Assembly: GCA_003344405.1 (NCBI GenBank)
Contig: NOWV01000101.1
Coordinates: 186,001-250,000, forward strand
Length of the DNA: 64,000 bases
Direction: 5' to 3'
Source: Trichoplax sp. H2
Lineage: Eukaryota > Placozoa > Uniplacotomia > Trichoplacea
The notes beneath the pieces were generated by a model. That model saw nothing but the letters and a program-made list of their open reading frames with translations, made no database searches and had not been told where the DNA came from. Below are positions 57,701-64,000 of the stretch, one piece after another. The first letter of the stretch is position 1, and the number at the start of each line of letters is the position of its first letter. A program made the translations under genes and the position numbers.

Positions 57701-60700
57701 AAAAGTAAATATTATAATACTAGCATCACTAGGCTTGACTGACAAACCAATTTGCTCAATGCTTCGATAACGCAATTTCTTTAGGGTTTGCGCTGCCACT
57801 GCTATAAATTGATGTATGTACGTTGTGTAATGCTGTAAAGTATTGGACTCGTACGTGTCATCATGCACACCGACTACACATGGTTTGTTTCTCATTGTTA
57901 CTCAAGTCTAATGCATTAATTACTGTAATTATAGATGGCAGAAATGAATTACTACCTGATGATGTCTTACAAATGCAGCAAGAAATACAAAATATGCTCA
58001 ATGAGCGTGAATCATTGGAACAAGAGTTACTTAAAAGGTTGATGGATCAATTAGGTGGAAGCTTTCAAGAACAAGTTGAACAATTACAAGCTCAACATCA
58101 GCAAGAATTAATTTCTTTAGAGGAACAACTGAAAGCAGGCAACGCAGTTGAAACCGACGAAAATGGTATGACGTACAAGGATAAATACGAAGAATTACTT
58201 GGACAACAAAGTAACCTTGAGGATCAAATCACTCAACAGTTAATTGAAAAATTTCAAGAACAGTTGGCTGTACTACAACAGCAACATGATGAAGAAATTG
58301 CTGAATTAAATAATCAATTGCAAAATAATACCGCCAAGAATGCAAGCGATAGTCATACTATCGAATTACAAAATAAGATAAGTGATCTTGTAAAGCAATT
58401 GGATGATAAAGATGAAGTACATCAACAACAAGTTGAAAATATTAAACTTGAAATGACACAACAAATATTACAAGAAGTTAATTCACAATTTCAAAACAGT
58501 ATTGATCAACTACAGCAACAACATGAGCAAGAAATGACTGAATTAAAAATTCAACTACAGAATAGTAGTAATTCCGATAGTATACAAACTCAAGCTATCG
58601 AAATTCAACAATTACAAGATGAGATGAACGAATTAAAAAAAGCTCATAAATTAGAATTGGAAACTATACATCAAGAAACAATGGATAAAGTAATGGATGA
58701 ATTATCTGTTGGATTTCGTGAAAGTTTAGAACAGCAAAAAACTGAACACGAACAGGAAATGGCCAATACTTGCGCTACATTAGAAGCTCAAGTTAGACAA
58801 GAAAATAATGAACGTGTTGAAGAATTGCAAAATAAATTAACTGAAATGGATGAACAACATCGAGCAGCATTGGAGAATTTAGAACAAGCTGTAGCACAGC
58901 GTACTATGGAAGAAGTCCAACAACAGCTAGAACAATTACAGACTGCACATGAACAAGAATTGTCTGAATTAAGAATTCAACTTGAATCGCAAACCAAGCA
59001 ACAACAATCTGATCAAAGAGTAACTGAATTGGAAAATGCTTTAATTGAATTGCAAGAAAAACATCAAAATGAATTAAATGAAGTTGAGGCACAAGTTGTG
59101 GCACGATTAATGAATGAAATGGAAGTTGGTTTTCAACAACAATTGCAAAACATGCAAGCTGAGCATGAACAAACAATCGCTGAATTAAATAGCCGACTTG
59201 AGTCGACTACAGCTGACAACAATGAAAATGAAGCGTTAAAAGCAACTTTAGCCGATATGCAAGAACAACACCAATTAAAAATACAAAGTTTAGAGCAAGA
59301 ATTAAGCGAAAAATTAATGAAAGATATGTCAACTGAATTTCAAAATCAATTAGAACAGTTACAATCGCAATACGAGACAGAATTAGCTAACCTACGTAAT
59401 CAAAGAGATGGAGAACAACAATCAGCAACAGCAAATAATGAACAAGAAATTCGAGAAAAAATTATAGAAGAAATGTCTATTGGCCTACAACAACAAATGG
59501 AACAAATCCATACAAAACATGAAGAAGAAATGGTTAATCTTCAAAATCAAATGATTGAAGAACAACAAAATCAAGAGCAAGAGATTAAGGATAAATTAAT
59601 GAATGAATTAACAACTGGATTTCAACAACATCTTCAGGAAATAGAAGCTAAACATGAAGAAGAATTAAATAATGTAAAATTACAACATGAGAATAATAGT
59701 GCAGCGAATGATGATGTGGCCAATGCAAAAGTTACAATTTTAGAAAATCAAATACAAGAAATGACGGAACAACATCAAAGTGTTATGAAAAATTCAGAAC
59801 AGGAAATAACTCAACGTTTAATTGATGAAATGTCAGCTGGTTTTCAACAAAAATTTGATCAAATTCAAGAAGAATATGAGCAAAAAATTTTAATGTTAGA
59901 AAATCAATTGCAAAACTTTCAAGAAAGTAATCAACAATTACCGTCATCTAAGCAACAAGAATTAGAAGAGCAAATTAAAGTATTGGAAGAACAACATCAA
60001 TACACAGTTGACAATATGGAACAAGAATTAACTGAACGATTAAAGACTGAAATGTCTGCTGGATTTCTAGAACAGCTAGAAACACTTCAACAAGATTATG
60101 AGCTAAAAATTACAACATTGCAAGATCAAGTGAAAAATATTGATGAACTAACACTGACCAATGATACACTTACAACTAAAATCAACGAATTAGAAGTTCA
60201 AACTAATGATATGGAAAGTCAACATCAAGCGATATTGCAAAATCAAGAAGACGAAATACAACAACGTTTGATGAACGAGTTATCTATAGGATTTCAACAA
60301 AGATTTGAAGACTTGCAAAATGTTCATCAGCAAGAATTATTGCAATTAACTGAGCAAATGACAAATAATGAAAGTGCTAACGCAAGAGTAACAGAATTAG
60401 AAACTGCTTTATTAGAAATGAAAGAACAATATGATAATGCTTTACAACATCAAGCTGCAATGGATAATTCTCAAGTAATTATAGAAGAATTACATGCTAA
60501 AATTAATGAAAACAATGAATTGCATGAACATGCAATGCAAAACTTAGAAATTAAAATTGTTCAGCAGTTAATGGATGAAATGTCGTCTGGTTTTCAACAA
60601 CGATTGGATACGATTCAAACCAAATATAACGAGGAATTATTAAGTATCAAAAGTGATATGTTAGAAAATACTACAACAACTGAAGAAGTTGAAAAATATA

Positions 60701-63700
60701 AAAATGAAATTGAAGAGATGAAAGTAAAATTCCATGAAGAATCAATGATGAAAGAACAAGAAATTATACAACGTGTTATGGCAGAGATGACTGTTGGTTT
60801 CCAACAAGTACAACAAGAACATCAAGATTTGATGAAGAATCAATTAGATGAGAATATCAAAGTAAGCCAAGATAAAATTCAACAGTTGGAACAATTTATT
60901 GACGATTTGAAAGCTGAACATGAATTAACAATTGCTAATAACGAAGAAGAAGTAACATTGCGCCTCGGTAATGAAATGAAAAAAGAATATCAACTACAGA
61001 TAGAACAATTACAACAACAACATAACGATGAATTAGAAAAATTACAAATTCAATTAGATACTCAAAATACAATGCAGAATGCTGATGATGAATTAATTCA
61101 ATTGCAAGCTAAAATAGCCGAAATGGAAGAAATGCATAAGGTACAATTGGCAACTTTTGAGAATGAAATAACTCAACGACTCCTAAATGAAATGTCGGTT
61201 GGATTCCAACAACAATTGGATACGATACAATCACAACATCAAGAAGAATTATCCAACTTACAAACGCAATTACAAGATACAAATTCTAAGTTGATTGATC
61301 ATCATGAAAATACCGACAACGATCATGCAGAAGTAACTGTATTAAGAAATCAAATTAAAGATAATGGATTACTAATTAATCAGTTAAGATCAGATCATGA
61401 AGTGGAATTGAATAATTTAGAGAGTGAAATTTTACAACGTATATTCATTGAAATGGATGCAGGTTTCAAGCATCATATCGTCCAAACTCGAAACGAGCAT
61501 GCGCAAGAATTGCAAATCCTACAAGATCAATTATTGAATCAAAGGTCTAATGACGATAACGCGAATGATGCTAAAATTCAACAATTACAACATGAATTAG
61601 ATACGTTACATGAAAATCACGAACAAATTCAACAACAACATCGCGAAGAAATTGATAAGATAAAATTAGAGCAAGTCGATGAAAATGAGGTAGTTACGTC
61701 GTTAAAATCAAAGATGAAAGAAATGGAGGATCTACATCAGTTACAATTTGTGCAATTGGAACATGAAATGTTAAATAAGGTGATGAAGGAAATGTCACTA
61801 GGATTTCAACAACAATTAGAGCAGTTACAAATACAGCATGATAAAGAATTGATGGATGTTAAACAGGAATTGAATACGTTACTTGCAACTGATGCGAGTG
61901 CCAATAGTAGCGCTTTATATTCAGTCAATAAAGAGGGTGAACACATTAAACTGGAAATAACTCAGCAAATGATGGAGGAAATATTACCAAAATATATGGA
62001 GCGATTGCAAGCTATACAGCAACAACATCAACAAAACATTGATTCAATTCAAATTGAACCGTTAAATGACGACGAAGACAACAATAAAGTTGCTTTATTA
62101 CGACAACAGATCCAAGAATTACTACAGAATTACTCAGCGGAAGTACTAAAATTTGATGAGCTACTGATACAAGAAATTACATCGGATTTAACAGGTGATT
62201 TTCAAAGGCAACTACTAAAGATTGAAAAGGAATATCACCATGAAAAAGATAGCTTAGCGAAAAATGCATTGAATAATGGTGATGATAATTCATCAATCGT
62301 TATTGAATTAAAGCAACAATTAGATTTAATGGAGAAAGAACATTTAAGAAAAGAAGAAGAATGGTCTGCAACTTTTGATGAAAAACAATTAGAAAATGAT
62401 AATTTACAGAATCAAATAACAGATCTTCAACAGAAACTTCTTGTTCAACAAAGTGATAATAAGGACAAATATGAAATTAAACCTAACCAACTGGTGGAAT
62501 TACAAGGTAGGAATGATGAATTGAAGCAAAAGATAGATGAAAACGAACGTGAGAGTATACTACATCAGGAAAATTCTATGACAGAGATTAAGTTACTGCA
62601 AGAACAACTCAAACAAGAAAATGTATCGTATTTAGCCGCATTAAAAGACGCTGATGAGGCAAACTTAAAGTTGTCTCGTTTAGAAAATTCTTTAAAATTG
62701 GATGAAGTTAAAAATATTACCGATCCTGAAGAGTTTAAGAAGATAATTGCACAACTCGAAGAACGTCATGTAATTGAAAAAGAATCTTTAGAAAAAGAAT
62801 TGACTGATAGGTTGATGAATGAGATCTCGTCTGAATTTCAAGAACAGCTTGCTAATTTACAAGTGAATCATGAGGCTGAAATTACCGTTTTAACACAAAA
62901 ACTTGAAGATGCTGGAGTTAATATCACCAATGAGGAAGAGCTTAATAAAGAAATACAACTTCAGCGCCACATTACTGAGCTGGAGAATAAAATATATGAC
63001 ATGAGAAGTAATCCTAGTCAAATGGAAAATATCGAACATGTAGTTATAAATCGACTAATGCTAGAAATGTCGGCTGGCTTTCAAAAGCGATTTCTTGCAT
63101 TACAAAGTAAACATGCAAAAGAAGTAGATGAAATCAAGTTAAATTTTTCTGACAACAGCGAAAATAAATTAACTGAACAAAGTCAAGCACAAGATTCTAC
63201 GAAGAATTCATTGCATTTGGAACAAAATGATAACGAAGAAATTGCTAGACTGTTAGAAAATATCTCGAAACTACAGAATGAACGAGACACCGCTCAGGAA
63301 GAAACTGAACAACTTAAATTACAATTATCCAAAAGTAAGATCGCTACAACGGATATACCACAAAATTTTGAAGAACAAATTGATCGTCTTATTGTTGAAC
63401 ATGAAAAAGAAATGGCAGCCATGGAGAATGATTGGAAAAAACGTTTGGTTGAAGTTACAGAAAGTAAAAATATGTTGATAAAATCTCGCCAGGATCTAGA
63501 GGATTTTACACAAATGCAATTGCAAAATAAAGATCGCCAATATGAACTTGATATACGGCAAATAGAAGAACTTAACCGTCTCAAAATAGAAGAAATTAAG
63601 CAGGATTGTAATACTTTGATAAAACAAAACGAAGACTGGGAAGTTAAATACAACAATTTACAAACTGATATGGATATTAAGTGTAAAGCTTTAGCAAATG

Positions 63701-64000
63701 AAATTGCTAATTTAAAAACCCTTAGTATAAAAGATGAAGATGCTACTATTACGAAGCTAAAAATTGAATTACAACAAGTACGAATAGAATGTGATGAAAA
63801 GATAAAGAAATTGGAGTTAGAATTACAAGAAGAAAAAGATGGTGGTAAGGCTAGGTTAATGGAACGGGTTACGGAGATCACTGACGATTTTAACAAGCAA
63901 ATAGAAAATTTAAATTCCTCGTGGCAGGTCCGGTTAGAACAACAAGAATTGAAATACACAGAAATGAATGATAAGTACAAAGAAGCGATGGAAAAATTAT
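54743..64000 (+). CDS. giant repeat-bearing coiled-coil scaffold, possibly AKAP9/pericentrin-like (3' partial)
   Basis: Exon 1, 54743-54833, encodes MEEDLAQHYHAALQEVEVLK and ends G|GTAAAG. An in-frame TGA lies four codons upstream with no possible acceptor between, and the ATG has A at -3 and G at +4, so the start is firm. Exon 2 begins at 57935 after TTATAG (codon G|AT) and stays open to the window end, giving about 2050 residues so far. Composition is Gln/Glu/Asn/Leu-rich coiled coil throughout. A motif near QRLMxEMSxGFQQQLEQLQ, followed by xxHEQELxxLxxQL, recurs about 22 times at intervals of mostly 60-80 residues. From memory, human AKAP9 contains VAKVIVSMSIAFAQQ within a region reported to bind PKA RII subunits, which aligns with the motif; hence a tentative AKAP9/pericentrin-like assignment. 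The PACT domain that would settle this lies, if present, beyond the window. Other long coiled-coil families (golgins, CENP-E-like) remain possible. Confidence 0.88.
54980..55168. repeat. 189-bp direct repeat, copy 1
   Basis: It matches 55345-55533 with a single C/T difference over its full length. It contains an inverted repeat: ATTTGCAGAATGATC (55032-55046) pairs with GATCATACTGCAAAT (55079-55093) with one mismatch. Confidence 0.92.
55325..55344. other. assembly gap (20 N)
   Basis: Twenty undetermined bases. The gap begins just after CGCCTCGTATT and ends exactly at the left edge of the second 189-bp repeat copy, so its true size and the copy number of the repeat are uncertain. Confidence 0.98.
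55345..55533. repeat. 189-bp direct repeat, copy 2
   Basis: Near-identical to 54980-55168. It starts immediately after the gap and diverges abruptly after CTTAGTTCA. Confidence 0.92.
55604..56215. repeat. tandem array, four copies of an about 175-181-bp unit
   Basis: AGCTTAAC starts at 55604, 55785, 55923 and 56097. Units share CTATTCT(A/G)TTTT, TTCATAGCTGAATA, AATTTCG(A/C)CTATC, TCTAGCACGTTACTAGTAGC and AGAGGAACTACAG. The second unit lacks about 40 bp (GAATGTTTGCAATATCATTG and following) present in units one and three. The fourth is the most diverged. Confidence 0.9.
56675..57113. repeat. 88-bp tandem array, five copies in alternating dimer pattern
   Basis: AATGAAATGTCC starts at 56675, 56762, 56850, 56938 (ATATCC) and 57026. 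Units contain CCAGTAAT(G/A)TCTTAGTAGG, TAGTTTATT(A/G)CT(A/G)TTGTAG and GGCAGTGAAAGGATAAT. Copies 2 and 4 share ATATCTTAG and CTATTTATAC; copies 3 and 5 share ATGTCTTAG and CTAATTGTACATAG. The array is therefore best read as a 176-bp dimer. Confidence 0.93.
57114..57640. repeat. diverged continuation of the 88-bp array
   Basis: At least three longer units (about 114-134 bp) carry TAGTAGGAA at 57187, 57307 and 57421, each followed by ACAGTGAA and a GATAA-like or GAATAA word. A fourth, weaker copy lies near 57554. Confidence 0.8.
58036..63150 (+). repeat. coding repeat: about 22 copies of an amphipathic coiled-coil motif
   Basis: The Phe (or equivalent) codon of the MSxGFQQ core lies at about 58063, 58252, 58489, 58714, 59131, 59338, 59485, 59620, 59842, 60064, 60292, 60592, 60799, 60988, 61204, 61465, 61804, 61993, 62200, 62836 and 63079, with a degenerate copy near 58903. 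Clear examples: RLIDEMSAGFQQ, RLMNEMEVGFQQ, QLMDEMSSGFQQ, RLLNEMSVGFQQ, KVMKEMSLGFQQ, RLMLEMSAGFQK. Spacing is 45-113 residues, mostly 63-76, with one 212-residue interruption before 62836. Copies differ at the DNA level, so the repeat is old and kept at the protein level. Confidence 0.9.

Larger units (their letters stand above)
54834..57934 (+). other. intron 1 of the repeat-bearing coiled-coil gene, filled with tandem repeats
   Basis: A 3.1-kb GT-AG intron. It contains a duplicated 189-bp segment on both sides of an assembly gap, a four-copy array at 55604-56215, TACTG/CAGTA words at about 56235-56420, and an 88-bp array at 56675-57113 with diverged copies beyond. No exon was seen inside it. 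Confidence 0.8.

Noticed and set aside
58904-59176. 90-codon minus-strand frame with hydrophobic translation
   Set aside because: Reverse complement of CAA/GAA-rich coiled-coil codons yields Leu/Phe-rich nonsense that mimics membrane segments.
63294-63980. 228-codon open frame on the minus strand
   Set aside because: It lies wholly antisense to the in-frame coiled-coil exon. Its Ser/Cys/Ile-rich translation is what reversed Gln/Glu-rich codons give.

Overview
This window looks like nuclear DNA of an AT-rich, intron-bearing animal. The genes use standard code with GT-AG introns, and the protein set is metazoan: ABCF2, a Golgi beta-1,3-glycosyltransferase, an IGF2BP/IMP-type RNA-binding protein and giant coiled-coil proteins. 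Low GC, short introns in dense genes and many small satellite arrays would suit an early-branching animal such as a placozoan, but that assignment is an inference. No tRNA, rRNA, CRISPR array or recognisable transposase was found. One 20-base run of N shows this is a scaffolded draft.

Layout. 1-4308 (+): last 12 exons of an ABCF2-type ATPase, 5' end outside the window. 6615-7859 (-): intronless GT31 glycosyltransferase. 8.09-12.5 kb: a block of unrelated tandem repeats, including a satellite of about 16 monomers with a three-monomer higher-order period. 14304-19779 (-): 19 coding exons of an IGF2BP/IMP-like protein (one RRM, four KH domains). Two phase-compatible exons on the same strand at 24991-25060 and 28059-28233 may be its distant N-terminus. 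28.2-42.6 kb: gene-poor DNA with tandem duplications and hairpins. 42600-48139 (+): a two-exon coiled-coil protein of 1742 residues. 54743-64000 (+, runs off the end): a second giant coiled-coil protein. Its 3.1-kb first intron is packed with tandem repeats and holds the assembly gap, and its second exon is open for more than 6 kb.

How the genes relate. ABCF2, the glycosyltransferase and IMP are unrelated housekeeping or secretory-pathway genes and form no operon-like unit. The two coiled-coil genes sit head-to-tail, share a small-first-exon/huge-second-exon design and may form a related pair. The most interesting signal is in the second one: about 22 spaced copies of an amphipathic motif close to QRLMxEMSxGFQQ. 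It resembles, from memory, a helix in AKAP9 near a PKA regulatory-subunit binding region, raising the possibility of a multivalent docking scaffold.

Exon boundaries were read by eye from splice sites, phase and protein continuity. The ABCF2, IMP and coiled-coil models keep frame across every listed junction, apart from the unresolved link between the putative IMP N-terminus and its body.
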